Shown piece after piece: positions 11,796-25,791 of a stretch of DNA of 64,000 nucleotides (its first letter is position 1; every line of letters starts with the position of its first letter). The notes below the pieces were generated by a model that was not told the DNA's origin, ran no database searches, and worked only from the letters and a program-made list of their open reading frames with translations. Source of the stretch: Pardosa pseudoannulata (lineage: Eukaryota; Arthropoda; Arachnida; Araneae; Lycosidae); NCBI GenBank assembly GCA_032207245.1, contig CM063502.1, positions 50,847,617 through 50,911,616 of the forward strand, written 5' to 3'. A program made the position numbers and the translations under genes.

Positions 11796-12229
11796 GCCGG
11801 GGTGGCCGAATGGTTAAGGCGCCAGACTTGTCATCCCGAGGCCGAGTTGCCGACTTCAAAACCCAATGATGAGCAATGCAGTGCAATTTATCCAAACACC
11901 CAGTGATGAGCAATGCAGTGCAATTTATCCAAACACCCAGTGATGAGCAAAGCGGTGCAATATACCTTCAATTACTATAGCAACAATAGTCATAAAGCAT
12001 TAAATTACAAATCCTAAGTCATGTGCAATGTTCATGTACCAGTGACAAATCTACCAGTGGTATGCATTACTATGAAGTACTAACTCTAGTCACTTAACCC
12101 TGAATCCCATCCGCTGTCATAGCACTCACGAGTGGTAGCGGTAGTACAACGGCGGCGAGGCCAACCAGGGACAAGCAATCTGGCTTCAGTGCTTCAACTG
12201 GAAAGAGGGTTCGATTCCCCTCCCCGGTG
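11796..12229 (+). tRNA. Class II tRNA-like gene, intron expanded by 37 bp (copy 4)
   Basis: Same exons as the copy before it, with acceptor GCCGGGG/CCCCGGT, G73 and a T6 terminator. The spacer between halves holds three copies of a 37-bp element (starts 11,861, 11,898 and 11,935) instead of two, making the gene 434 bp rather than 397 bp. The T stem reads GAGGG here. The exon-like parts are unchanged while the spacer has expanded. Confidence 0.55.
11861..11965 (+). repeat. 37-bp intron minisatellite, three copies
   Basis: Direct copies begin at 11,861, 11,898 and 11,935, each opening ACCCARTGATGAGCAA. Other tRNA-like genes in the window have two copies. A related, shorter motif ('CCAGTGATATGCAACG' or similar) occurs further into the spacer of array 2. 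Confidence 0.9.
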
Positions 12230-12990
12230 GCTTTTTTATTTCTTTATCAATTTATTGTAACATAGATATAAGTTTTAAAATTATTTTAAAAATTGTAAAG
12301 AATATATAATACAGTAGCATGAGTGGACGTCAACCCCACCTTCCAAGTAATCCTGGAGTTTTATACATTTAATATTAAAACAAAAGAACATTTCCGTATG
12401 TAAAATTTACAAGTTACAATACTGCATGCTTAATCAAAATTTTATTTTTAAACAAAATCTTCACTCTTTTATTTTTCTATCTAATGGTAATATTTTAACA
12501 TGTTTGCTCTAAAAGGTTTTATACATTTACCGAAAAATATTACTCAATAAGGCACTGAATTTTAGGCATATAGAACATTAAATTTTATATATTTTTAATC
12601 TGTTGAATATATTAGGTACTAATATTAAATTTTATATAAATTTTATTAAATTTTATTTTTTTTAATTAAAAATAGTGAAATATCGGTTGTTCTCAAAAGA
12701 AGATGAGAGAGTGTATCCAAATATAGTACAGTATTATGCTTAAATACAAAATATGCATTCAGTATATTATAAAACAGATATCTACCAGTTTTAAAATAAT
12801 TTGAGAAAATTTTAAAGAATATATAATACATTAGCATGGATAGGCGTTATCTCAAAAGAAATTATGTACTCTTAAATTATTTATCCAAAAATGGGCCAGT
12901 ACACAAGATTCATGACGCTGTCTTGAAATTTCACAAAGTACGGAAGGAAGAATGTTAATTGAAATTCGTTCATAGTCTTCACATTACCGA

Positions 12991-13387
12991 GCCGGGGTGG
13001 CCGAATGGTTAAGGCGCCAGACTTGTCATCCCGAGGCCGAGTTGCCGACTTCAAAACCCAATGATGAGCAATGCAGTGCAATTTATCCAAACACCCAGTG
13101 ATGAGCAAAGCGGTGCAATATACCTTCAATTACTATAGCAACAATAGTCATAAAGCATTAAATTACAAATCCTAAGTCATGTGCAATGTTCATGTACCAG
13201 TGACAAATCTACCAGTGGTATGCATTACTGTGAAGTACTAACTCTAGTCACTTAACCCTGAATCCCATCCGCTGTCATAGCACTCACGAGTGGTAGCGGT
13301 AGTACAGTGGCGGCGAGGCCAACCAGGGACAAGCAATCTGGCTTCAGTGCTTCAACTGGAAAAGGAGTTCGATTCCCCTCCCCGGTG
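12991..13387 (+). tRNA. Class II tRNA-like gene with long intron (cluster 1, copy 5)
   Basis: Last copy of the first cluster. Acceptor GCCGGGG/CCCCGGT and G73 are kept, and the CTTGTC/GACAAG pairing with CAA bulge is intact. Box B starts AGTTCGATTCC, a change of one base (first G to A) from the other copies, which also weakens the T stem. T6 terminator follows. Confidence 0.5.
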
Positions 13388-13506
13388 GCTTTTTTATTTC
13401 TTTATCAATTTATTGTAATATAGATATAAGTTTTAAAATTAGTATAAAAATTTAAAGAATATATAATACAGTAGCATGAGTGAACGTGAACCGCACCTCA
13501 CTCGAA

Positions 13507-13545
13507 ATTCTGGAGTTTAAAACATTTAGTTTTAAACTCCAGAAT
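13507..13545. repeat. Perfect 17-bp inverted repeat (hairpin)
   Basis: ATTCTGGAGTTTAAAAC (13,507-13,523) is followed by a 5-nt loop and its exact reverse complement (13,529-13,545). The matching places after the previous two tRNA-like copies (near 11,155 and 12,350) have the left arm in similar form but not the right arm, so the palindrome is new to this unit. Confidence 0.95.
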
Positions 13546-14080
13546 ACTGCATGAGTAATCAAAATTTAATTTTGAAAGAAAATCTTCAATCTTTTCATTT
13601 TCGAATGTTTTAATTTTAGTATTTTTGTTCCAACTTGCTTTATACATTTACCGAAACATATTACACAATATTTTGCATCGACTTTTAGAGATATATAATA
13701 TTAAATTTTATATATTTTTAAGCTGTTGCATATATTAGGTACCAATGTTAGATTTTATATAATTTTTATTAAATTTTATTTATTTGTTTAGTTAAAAATA
13801 GGTAATTATCTGGGGAGTGTGTTTAGTAAAGTTTGAGCTTTCATGCCCGAAACTGCATACTTGCAACAGTCCTGTGTATTTATATAAGGCTATGTAATTT
13901 TTAAGTGCATCTACTTTAGAAAAGTGAAACGAAATGGAGTGAAGAATTCAAGTAACAAAAATTTTAGCTTTACCTTTTTGCTAATACTTTTGTTTAAAAC
14001 GACAAATTTGATATAGGACTGTCATTTCGATACTGAATATATATAAAAAATATTTCTGGAAACACAGGGGCTTTAGAAAA
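13546..14080. other. End of cluster 1 and AT-rich DNA
   Basis: To about 13,800 the sequence is still alignable with the downstream flank of earlier units ('TTTTATATATTTTTAA', 'ATATTAGGTAC'); after that the similarity stops. No gene recognised. Confidence 0.5.
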
Positions 14081-14490
14081 GCGGTAGCTCAGTCGGTATA
14101 GGCAATGGTCTCGTAACTGGAGGGTTGCGGGTTCGGTGCCGGAACCGGCCTAATATCCGCCGTGTTCGTTAAAAGTTACTGGGGCACATAAAATATATTC
14201 GTGATCACAATGTCCTCCAAGTTCTCAATCATTACCTGTGGGGATGGCAGATCAAGCTTAGGGGTCTTCTGCTTGGTTCCTTCTTCTAAATTTCGAGGAC
14301 CCACTTGAGCGAATGTTGTACTTTAGCCTTTGCTGTGCTTGTTAAAACGAAAGGCGCACTCCTTTGCCTTAATACGAGTAGCGTATGGCTCAATTGCTCT
14401 TGGTTTGACCAAATGGCAGCAGAAACCACAAAAACAGGAGCTTTTCTTCCCCCAAGGCAGGTAGAACTGAATTATATGGATACCGCATGA
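14081..14490 (+). mobile_element. tRNA-derived SINE (family 2), probable
   Basis: The head (14,081-14,150) resembles a tRNA: box A TAGCTCAGTCGG (14,085-14,096), an anticodon region GGTCTCGTAACTGG like a CGT tRNA-Thr, and a box B-like GGTTCGGTGCC (14,130-14,140) with two changes from consensus. It is followed by about 340 bp of non-tRNA sequence of more balanced base composition than the neighbourhood, as in a SINE body. I cannot place the 3' end or find a target duplication; 14,490 is a guess from base composition. The 61-codon frame at 14,305-14,490 has no domain. An isolated decayed tRNA pseudogene is the alternative. Confidence 0.55.
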
Positions 14491-14643
14491 CCAACAATGA
14501 CCGGTTAATTCTGACGTTTTGTTGAATATCTAGAAAAATACGAAGGAATTATTCCGAAAACTTTGAAGTGTAAAAGCATGGCATTAGTCGTACATTCCCG
14601 TGAAGATATTTTCTTGAAACCCAATAGGGTTTTGTCAAGAAAT

Positions 14644-14680
14644 TTAACACTAGAACTGCAGGATGGGTCATTTTGACCCA
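14644..14680. repeat. TTAACACTAGAACT palindromic motif
   Basis: TTAACACTAGAACT is followed by the palindrome TGGGTCATTTTGACCCA. A similar block, 'CTAACACTAGAATTAC' then 'AAATTGACCC', occurs at about 20,667-20,700. This resembles ends of some TTAA-specific (piggyBac-type) elements, but I see no partner end or transposase, so the assignment is weak. Confidence 0.3.
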
Positions 14681-14974
14681 AAACTATTTTGTGTACACTT
14701 TTATAAAAAAGCTGTTAACGAAATTGAAATGAATTTTTTGACTTTCCCTAATTTTATACCTATAAAAAATCTATGAAAATATAGTATTGCAGAATCTGTG
14801 GGTATGCTAAAAAATTCATTTCTAAGCTTTCAAGTGTGGAAACAAAACTATAGATATTTGTTCTAATTGTAAAATACCGGTATGTAAAAAATGTTCAAAA
14901 GATATATAAAAAACAGTTGCACAGACTGTATAATAAATCTTCACTGGTAAGAGACTGAATCATCCCATTAAAAT

Positions 14975-17600
<2,626 letters not shown>

Positions 17601-17609
17601 TATTTATAC

Positions 17610-17840
17610 AGTGATCTGTCACTTATGGGTCTCTCATTTATGCAACTCTTTTAGCTACGCGTCTCTTTCTTCTGGTCTCGGAGAAGCCCTATAGAAAATA
17701 ATGTTAAATTTCTCTCAGTTATACGAATCGTCTCTCACTTGTACGGCGCTTTGTTGGGTTAAAAACTACAATTTAATCTCACTTGAACAGCGAACATTTG
17801 GTTAATCGAGCGAATTTCAGGATTTTACACTTTCTGTCAA
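17610..17840. other. Possible decayed transposon end
   Basis: The stretch opens TACAGTGATCTGTCACTTA and contains repeated 'CTCACTT(A/G)TAC'-like phrases. This style is seen at ends of pogo/Tigger-type DNA transposons, but no second end or transposase is visible. Low confidence. Confidence 0.2.
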
Positions 17841-18180
17841 TTAACGATGATTGCCTCTTCTCTCTATTTATTGCTAAGGATAAATGGACTAATAAAGTAA
17901 TATATTAGTGTGCTTGTGAAGAAGGAAAAAGTAAGAAAAAACTAGTTCATCTTTCGGGATTTTATTTTTATGCTTATTCATTATATTTATACATAAATAT
18001 GCCTGTAAAAAATTCTTTACATTTTTAATACTAATGTTTTATGTTTTTCAAAGTTTCAGATTATTTTTTTAAAAACTCTGTACCAGTTTATGATATATTA
18101 TGTTGATGTAGCATATAGCCTGTAGATTTAACGAGATTCAAGGAACTTAGATTGTTAAAATAGGTGATTTCACACTTGTA

Positions 18181-18270
18181 CTACTCTCTCTCTGTCCCCT
18201 CCTCTCTCCCTCTCACTCTCTCTCTCTTTCACTCTCTTCTGTGTGTGTATGTGTGTTTCACTCTCTTATG
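18181..18270. repeat. CT-rich and GT-rich simple repeat
   Basis: Polypyrimidine tract of CT, CCT and TCACTC units, interrupted by a short (TG)n. No gene nearby. Confidence 0.9.
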
Positions 18271-18630
18271 TGACTCTTTCCCTTTGTTAAGTATCGTTTA
18301 AGGAAGAGGTCAGTGTATTTTGATATAATTAGTAAAAATAAAAATACAAACTTTAAACATACCTTTATTCTTGGTCTAACACTTTTTTTTTACAAAAAAT
18401 TCTTTATGAATCTCTGTCAAAAATATACCCTAATTCAACAAAATAAAAGCACAGTTTTTTCTTTGTATCGAGTGACGAAATGTGAGTACCTCAAAAATCC
18501 CAGCTGCCCGGACTCTTCGAGAATGAAATTTCGTCACTGATTTATTGATCGTTTTTTGTGGTACCAGGTCCAACAACCTCCCCCAAGGACATTCGGGGAA
18601 TGAGCCTTGACTTCTATTCTGTACCTGACG

Positions 18631-19612
18631 AAAAGATAGATTTATAATGTTTGAAATATATTAATTTGAATTAACTTTTATATTATAAAACATCAAACAC
18701 CAAATTGAACTACAAACTAATATTTGACACAGTGAAATAATTTAAGGGGATAGGGAACTCTTCAAAATAAGATAACTTTGTTTTTTAAACTATCGATTGT
18801 GATTGATAGTTTAATATGATTAGTAGCATATTTATGGAGAAGTGTGTATAATTTCAAGGAAAAATATTATTAATATTAAAATTTTTAATGATTAATTATT
18901 TCAAAACAAGCATTATTAAATATGTACCATGTGAGTCCATTTTTATTCATAGGATACAATTTAGGTCCTAGAATAAAACTTATTTGTTATCATAAGCATT
19001 CGCGGGAATTATAGTTGGAAGAAAATAACAACACTTAAAAATTTAATTTTTCCATACAAAATATGTATACTAACTCCTCTAATTTCAAAAAGATAGATTT
19101 ATAATGTTTGAAATATATTAATTTGAATTAACTTTTATATTATAAAACATCAAACACCAAATTGAACTACAAACTAATAATATTTGACACAATGAAATAG
19201 TTTAAGTGGATAGGGAACTCTTCAAAACATGATTACTTTGTTTTTGAAATTATCGATTGTGACTGATAATTTAAAATGATTAGTAGCATATTTATGGAGA
19301 AGTGTGTATAATTTCAAGGCAAAATATTATTAGTATTAAAAGTTTTTAATGATTAATTATTTCAAAACAAGCATTATTAAAGATGTACCTTGCGTCCATT
19401 TTTATTCATAGGATACAATTTAGGTCCTAGAATAAAACTTATTTGTTATCATAAGCATTCGTGGGAATTATAGTTGGAAGAAAATACTAACAATTAAAAT
19501 ATTCAATTTTTCCTATACAAAATATGTATAACTCCTCCTCTAATTCCAAAAAAGATTGATTTATAATGTTCGAAATATATTAATTTAAATTAACTTTTAT
19601 ATTATACTCTAT
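18631..19612. repeat. Tandem repeat, about 460-bp unit, 2.1 copies
   Basis: Copies begin near 18,631, 19,088 and 19,550, each with 'GATTTATAATGTT(T/C)GAAATA' and 'TTTTATATTATA'. Periods are about 457 and 462 bp. The third copy breaks off after about 60 bp. The first two are highly similar over 'CATCAAACACCAAATTGAAC', 'AGTAGCATATTTATGGAG' and 'GGTCCTAGAATAAAAC'. No coding potential. Confidence 0.85.
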
Positions 19613-20170
19613 AGGGTAATTGCTTATAAATTTTGAAGGTGCATGGCATTTGAAAGTGCACCTAAAGTGCTATAAATACTAAGAAAATTTGAAAATCTTT
19701 GTTTTGAAAATTGATTAAAGTAGTTATTAGTAATAACTGAATTGTCTATTCTCATAATAATTATAAAGTGATCGATATTAAGACAAACAATTTGTTACTT
19801 ATTCATAGTTATATTTCAAAATTCGATGAGATAATAAAATCAAATTTGCAGTAAAATTTTGCCCTTCTGAACGTTTATTGTTGCCTTAACGCTTCCGTGA
19901 ATTTTCAGCTACAGGAAGTAAACATGAAGTTTTATATTCCTGCCTCATTGAATTGTGAAATATATTTAATAACGGAGTTCAAAAATCATTTTTTAAATCT
20001 ATTATCTTATAATAAATATGATTATTCCAATATACAATTGAATAATTGCTAATAATAATTTTAATGCTTTTTAAATAGAATAGTTTATATTTTACGAATA
20101 TTTCAAACATTCTAAGTGCATTTCTAATCATCATATCGATTTGAAATTTATCAAATACTTACTTTTTTGT
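19613..20170. other. AT-rich DNA without recognised gene
   Basis: No open frame of note, no repeat structure and no RNA fold recognised. Confidence 0.35.
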
Positions 20171-20175
20171 TAACC

Positions 20176-20247
20176 GGGGGGGGGGGGGGGGGGGGAGGAA
20201 GCATTAATAATATTAATACCGATTGGGGGGGGCCGGCGTGGGGGGGG
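20176..20247 (+). repeat. Three long G-tracts
   Basis: A run of 20 G (20,176-20,195) is followed by two runs of eight G (20,225-20,232 and 20,240-20,247). The clustering could fold as G-quadruplex DNA on the plus strand. A 20-G run is also where sequencing commonly fails, so its exact length is unsafe. Confidence 0.9.
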
Positions 20248-21739
20248 ACCACCCTTAATATATTGAGTCATAACCCATATGTTTCTAAGTGCATAAAATA
20301 TGCATTCTGTAAGTAAAATAAAATTGTTATAGACAATTTATACGGAAAAAAAATATTCTTATTTCTATATTTTTTCTTTTAGTTTTTTTCTCGAATGTTT
20401 ATGATGAGAACTAAGTTTTATTTTAAGGTTTAAAATGTATGTTATAAATAGAAACAACCATGTTTTGATTTAAGTAAAAATGCTCTTGGAGCATTTTCAA
20501 TGAAGCTCAATTTCAAACAATTGATAGTTAATAGCTGCAATAATAAGTAATATCTTGCTTATTAATCTTAACGACTTTTGCAAAAATATATATTCAATAG
20601 TATATTACATTTCCAGTCATATTAATAAAAGAATTTAAACTTAATTTTAAAAATCTACGTTTTTCTAACACTAGAATTACAATAAAGTTCAAATTGACCC
20701 AGAGTAGAAAAATGATGTTTTAGTGCAAAAGTAATCATTTATATACTAATGATTATTGTTTCTTTAACAGTAATATTAAGCATTTATGCCTCTGAAATGA
20801 AAATTATGCATCCGATAATTAGTAAAAATATTAATCAAATGTTAATTATACAATTCACACGGATATTTCATTTTTGTCACTTAACACTGTACTGCCCCTG
20901 AATAAAATATTACATAACTACAAAGCTCCTAAAATGTATTGATGCAGCTTTGCATGAAAAAACTGCTCTTGAATATCTTGGTAAGAGAAAAATAGGTAAT
21001 AATGGTAGGATAAAACTTATTCAACTTACCAGTTGGCTATTATTATATTACTCATTACTTTATGCATTATAAGTATTTTATATATAATTTGTGTATTAAT
21101 AAACCATTTCTATCTTACAATTGGTATAATTACCAACAGTTTAGCATTTAGAGACGTCACAACAAAGCTTTAATTCTTATTACAATAGATTGTCCCTTAG
21201 GCGATATTGTATGTTTTGTTTCATAATTATCCTACAAATCCATTTTTTTTAATTTAAGAAGGCATAGTATAATAATTGTGTAACTGTTTCCTAACTTACA
21301 GAATCTACCTCCTTTAAGTTATTTTAATGTTAACGTCTTTCTGGAAAATACAGGAATTAATTAAAATCACAAATATTGTAGAAGACCTGAATTGAATTAA
21401 TTAATCCATCTTTCGCTTCATCGATCTTGTTTTTGCGGTTTTTTAGGAGCAATTATTTTTTTCCTAAGCTCTCCTTCTACTTGACCTAAGACGAATTGAC
21501 CTTTTACTTTCGTGAACAAGACAGTCAAAAAAATTGCTACTATCCTAAAATCTTTTGTTTTTTTTTTTGGTTGAACAGGCTATGAAAATCAAAGATTTAC
21601 CTTTTTGAAAACCTTTATTCGTAAAATAAATGTATTTATACTTACAATATTGTAGACTATCTAAAAAGGTTGTAATTATCAAGGCAATCTTACTTTACAT
21701 TTGTGTGTAATCTTAAAAATCTCCGTTTCTCTTAATCCG
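20248..21739. other. AT-rich DNA without recognised gene
   Basis: No frame with a recognisable domain. Contains the second 'AACACTAGAATTAC' block near 20,668. Otherwise featureless. Confidence 0.35.
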
Positions 21740-21876
21740 TTGCTTATCGCAGTATTGAGCTGCACTTTGACACTAAAACTTTGGGGGTTTGATTACCAAG
21801 TGGATGTTCGTAGACTTTCGAAATCGGCTTTAAGCAGTAGGTCCAGGTCTCATTAGCCCTCCTGTAGCAAGAAGTA
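21740..21876 (+). mobile_element. tRNA-derived SINE fragment (family 1)
   Basis: Plus-strand copy of the family seen at 372-538 and 50,213-50,387. Shared blocks include 'GGATGTTCGTAG', 'ATCGGCTTTAA' with 'CAGTAGGTCC', and 'GTCTCATTAGCCCTC'. Box B is decayed (GGTTTGATTAC, 21,786-21,796). The match to the 50-kb copy ends at 'AGTAG' (about 21,876), just before an unrelated inverted repeat. Confidence 0.65.
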
Positions 21877-21883
21877 GCACCCC

Positions 21884-22425
21884 CGCCTGGAACCTGGTAT
21901 TCCACTCAGCCTGTGATTGGCTGGTAAGTACATTGGCAGTGATTTCTAAAATTGGAGAAATATCTTGGCTTTGCTTTCCACGATTGATTTATTATCCATT
22001 GATTTAAATTGGCTTCTTATCTATTTATTTCTCTCTACTTATCCATTATTTATTCCTTTATTTAGAAGAATTTGGAACGTACAAAGAATGGAAATTGAAA
22101 GTTTTAATTGTAAATATTACAGCTCTGTGTTTTATTAGAAAAGTATTTAACAAAGCATGTAAAAGTTTCTCATTTCGGTGAACTATAATTAATTTAATTT
22201 GTAGCTTAACTTTAATTAAATATCAGTAAGCCTTTCATTAAGTATGTACTCACCCCCTCCCTTTGAAAAAAAAATTATATGTATGATCATGTCTCTTTCT
22301 GATTGTGGAAATAATATACAAATTCACAGAAAGCATCGCCAAGATATTTCGACAATTTTAGAAGTCTCTGCCAATATACTTATCAGCCAATCACACGCCG
22401 AGTGGAATACCAGGTTCCAGGCGCC
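21884..22425. repeat. Inverted repeat, about 100-bp arms
   Basis: The left arm (about 21,884-21,981) and the right arm (about 22,324-22,425) are imperfect reverse complements: 'GCCTGGAACCTGGTATTCCA' and 'TGTGATTGGCTG' on the left appear inverted on the right. About 340 bp separates the arms. The spacer has no gene. It may be two inverted copies of one dispersed repeat or the ends of a fold-back element. Confidence 0.8.
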
Positions 22426-22429
22426 TGTC

Positions 22430-23259
22430 CCCCAACCAACCAAGCATCACAGTATTTAAGACGGAAGGTCACAAGCATGACGAGGTATATAACATTGTAA
22501 GTTAAAACCGAGTACATAGAGAGAGTATTTATCCCAAGATTCACGGGTGTTAAAACGTGAATTTCGGCCAAAATTTCAATTTTTAAATTCTATTATATTA
22601 TTAAAATCCGATATTTTATCTATACATAAACACTTGAATTTTGTTTCTATTTCATTTAAAACCAGAGTTATAGCATTTTTAATGCAAGTCCAAAGTAAAT
22701 TTTAATATCGGAAGAGGTCTTCTGCAAACTGGCAGTTTCTGCGGCAAATTTTACCTTTGTTTTCCTCTATAAAACTTGAAAAATTCAGTTAAATTTTATA
22801 TAGCATGCATTTTTTATAGTTTTAAGTTGTGTTTCATCGTAAAATTTATATCATATGTAAAAACTTCAAAAATTTCAAAAAATCTCCTCCGAAGGTGTGT
22901 AACTGCTTTAAATAAACTAAAAATCCTGACGTGAAAATTTCCCATAAGTTGCAATACGTATGTCAAACCACATAAGGCAAAGCTAAATAAAATAATTCTG
23001 AAATATTCTTACGTTATCTCTATGCCTATAAATAACGTTATATATCGATTAAGAGAAAAACTAGAATAGATTTTGATAATAGGTAGCACTAATTTTAAGC
23101 ATTGCACACACACACACATATGTAGTGTGCTCAAACATTTTTAGAAATTACTGTCTAATAGCCAGGTTATGCAGTGAAATAGGATCTATGAATGTAGAGA
23201 GAGTTTCTGAATGAAGCGGCTTCACTTTGCTTTTTATGAACATGAGTAGTATTTACTGA
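22430..23259. other. AT-rich DNA without recognised gene
   Basis: No significant frame. A short (CA)n lies near 23,105-23,118. Nothing else supported. Confidence 0.35.
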
Positions 23260-23843
23260 CTAGGATATAACCCGTCATTTGACGGAATCAGTAAAATTTT
23301 CAATTTTTCAGAATTATTAAATACCCTATGAGGCAGGTAAAAAAAGGTTTTGTCTTTTTGGCTAAGAATTATCTTCTAACAAAAAATAATCTATGATTAC
23401 AGTTAAAATTATCACATATGTACCTAATCTATTATTTAAGCCAAATACAAAAGAAAAGTATTTAATATCTAAGTTCAGTGATAAAACGTATGAAAATAAT
23501 GCAGACGATATTTAAATAATTTAAAATAAGAAATGATTAAAAATTATTAAATGATTAAGAAATGAGATGGTTAAAGGAACGACGCCATAATGCTATAAAA
23601 AATGTTACTTTTACCTATTTATTATGTGATAAATTGTTAATTTAATAGCTTGCTCTTAACCAGGGAAAATAGGGCGTGAAATAATGGCATTAAATGCTAG
23701 AAAAGGGGGCGAAGGGGGATTTCGAACGTCGCTAACTCTAACTCATCAAAAATCCAATATGAATGCCTCTATCTATTCCAGATCCAACAGCTTCATAAAT
23801 TCGAGGACAGACGGACAAATAACTTAGGCTATTATTATATTGA
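23260..23843 (-). mobile_element. Non-autonomous Helitron-like element, copy 2 (inverted, shorter)
   Basis: Minus-strand relative of 5283-6204. Its 3' end (at the left here) has CCGTCA-aa-TGACGG within a longer palindrome, then CTAG followed by T; its 5' end begins TC before 'ATATAATAATAGCC' and 'GTCCGTCTGTCC'. At 584 bp against 922 bp it lacks much of the middle of copy 1, so it is either an internal deletion derivative or another family member. Shared termini with a different interior are typical of non-autonomous families. Confidence 0.55.
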
Positions 23844-25650
23844 GTCTGGCGAAAAATAATAAGCCTTAACTGAGCTTAGAAGAAAAATAACATGCCTCAC
23901 AAACGGTTGCAATTCCCTCACCTCTAAAGATGAGAAAAGATTGGCAGAAACAGTTGAACCACAATATCAACTAACCTGTACATATACACTATTGGTTTAA
24001 TGAAATTTGTGCATAAGACACGATCTTAAATGGACAAATACAGTCCTCCAAAATAAAAACAATTTTATCGATCAAAGACATCAAATTGAAAAACTGTGAT
24101 GCCATACAACATTTGAAAAATTACAGGAAGTGAAAAGACAAAAGTAAAGGTGCAAATATATGTCATGTTAAGTAAGTATTGCGTAATTTCATATCACTGT
24201 CACAAGCGAACTTTTCAATATCGGCAAAATTTGAAAACAGAATCTAACAGTTTAACCAAAACGGGAACACTTGTGAATACTAATGAAATCTTCTTATCAC
24301 AGATTTAAATATTCCTAAACACATATATTCATACCTGACGTGAGAACACATTTCATCGCTGACCTTTCTCTCCGGAGAGTAACCTCTTCCACTTTTCATT
24401 TCAAGGATGTTGTTTGTGGAAAATTATATGCAATGTTCTTATGGCTGTGGTCATTGAGTTTATACTTAATTACTCTATTATAAATACCAGTTCAATAGGA
24501 CAAATTTGATTAATAACCAATTAGGCAAGGACATAAAATATTTTAATTATTGTCTAACATAAAGGTCACAGACATGCAAGAGAAAGTCTTTACCTACTGT
24601 AACTGAACTAGGAAATAAACTTTGTGACTTCCAATAGATTATTTTCCTTCTTTTTTCTCACTTATAATGTAACAATTAAAGCAAAAAAAAAATTTTAAGT
24701 TTTGTACTTATAGGTAAAAAGATAATCTACATAGAATCAACATAAATCTGAGCAGGAGATCGCAATATTTTGTAGTTTTGTATAGTGAGAAATATCTATT
24801 TTTGTTAATCCAAGCTTTTTTTAACAAAATTAGAAATAAACCTTAATACTTTTCATTTATCCCCAACAAAACCGCATTTACAGTGTCACATTACCCTTTC
24901 ACCAAATAAAGTATATACACAATCCAAAATTTATGCAGTCAAACATACAGGTCATACAGGACATGAATTAAAATATATTGCTCACATTAATATAATTGAG
25001 ATTCGTAGAGCGAAAAAAGATAATAAGATCTATTTCACATTTTTCTATTAGTTTATAATTTTCAAATGTCAAAAGTTATTTCCTTAGTAAGTAGATTTCT
25101 ATTTTCACTCGGTGCTCACAGTTTAGGAGTTTTTTAAATGAACAGATTTCATGTAGCAACAACAAATTATTTTATAAATTACACTATTTCTGGTGAACTA
25201 GGGAAAATTTAATTCTTATCTGGGCAGAACAGTATTTCTTATTTTAATATTGAATAAAAATAGGCTGGTATGAGAAGGACTTTTCAGATCGAAATGTAAT
25301 AAATTCTTTAACATATTTTATTAATTAAATTAGAAGCCTTATATGAAGTTCAATTCAGACATTTGGGAAATGTATAACTATATTACTCGTTTCATTTTAA
25401 GAGTATTTAAGTGCTTTATTTTTAAATATTATTTCTTACTTTTGCTATAAAGTAAAATATATTGTTAATATTAATATAATTAAGATTTCCAGCATAAAAA
25501 AAAATTAGTTTTTAATTTATATATTGTAAAGTTTATTTTGTGGTTAAGTGGATTGATTTCACATGGTTTTCAGATTTTTTAACTGTAAAGTTTAAATATA
25601 AATTATTTAAAAAATTTTATACTGTTAGAACTTTATTAATGACAGACTTT
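23844..25650. other. AT-rich DNA leading into the array
   Basis: No gene recognised. From about 25,430 on the sequence becomes alignable with the internal flank of the 1.5-kb units ('AATATATTGTTAATATTA', 'TATATTGTAAAGTTTATTTT'), marking the left edge of the second array. Confidence 0.5.
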
Positions 25651-25791
25651 ACAGCTCGAAAGTTATTCAAGCTTATAGTATTTAACTCAATGTGTACCAG
25701 TAGACAAAATTCATGACGATGTCTTGGAATTTCACATGCCACGGAAGAAATCATCTTAAATGAAATTCGTACATAGTGTTTCCACTACCGA

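Noticed and set aside
22244..22571. Short frames on both strands at the right arm of the inverted repeat
   Set aside because: They overlap the inverted repeat and each other, and carry no domain.
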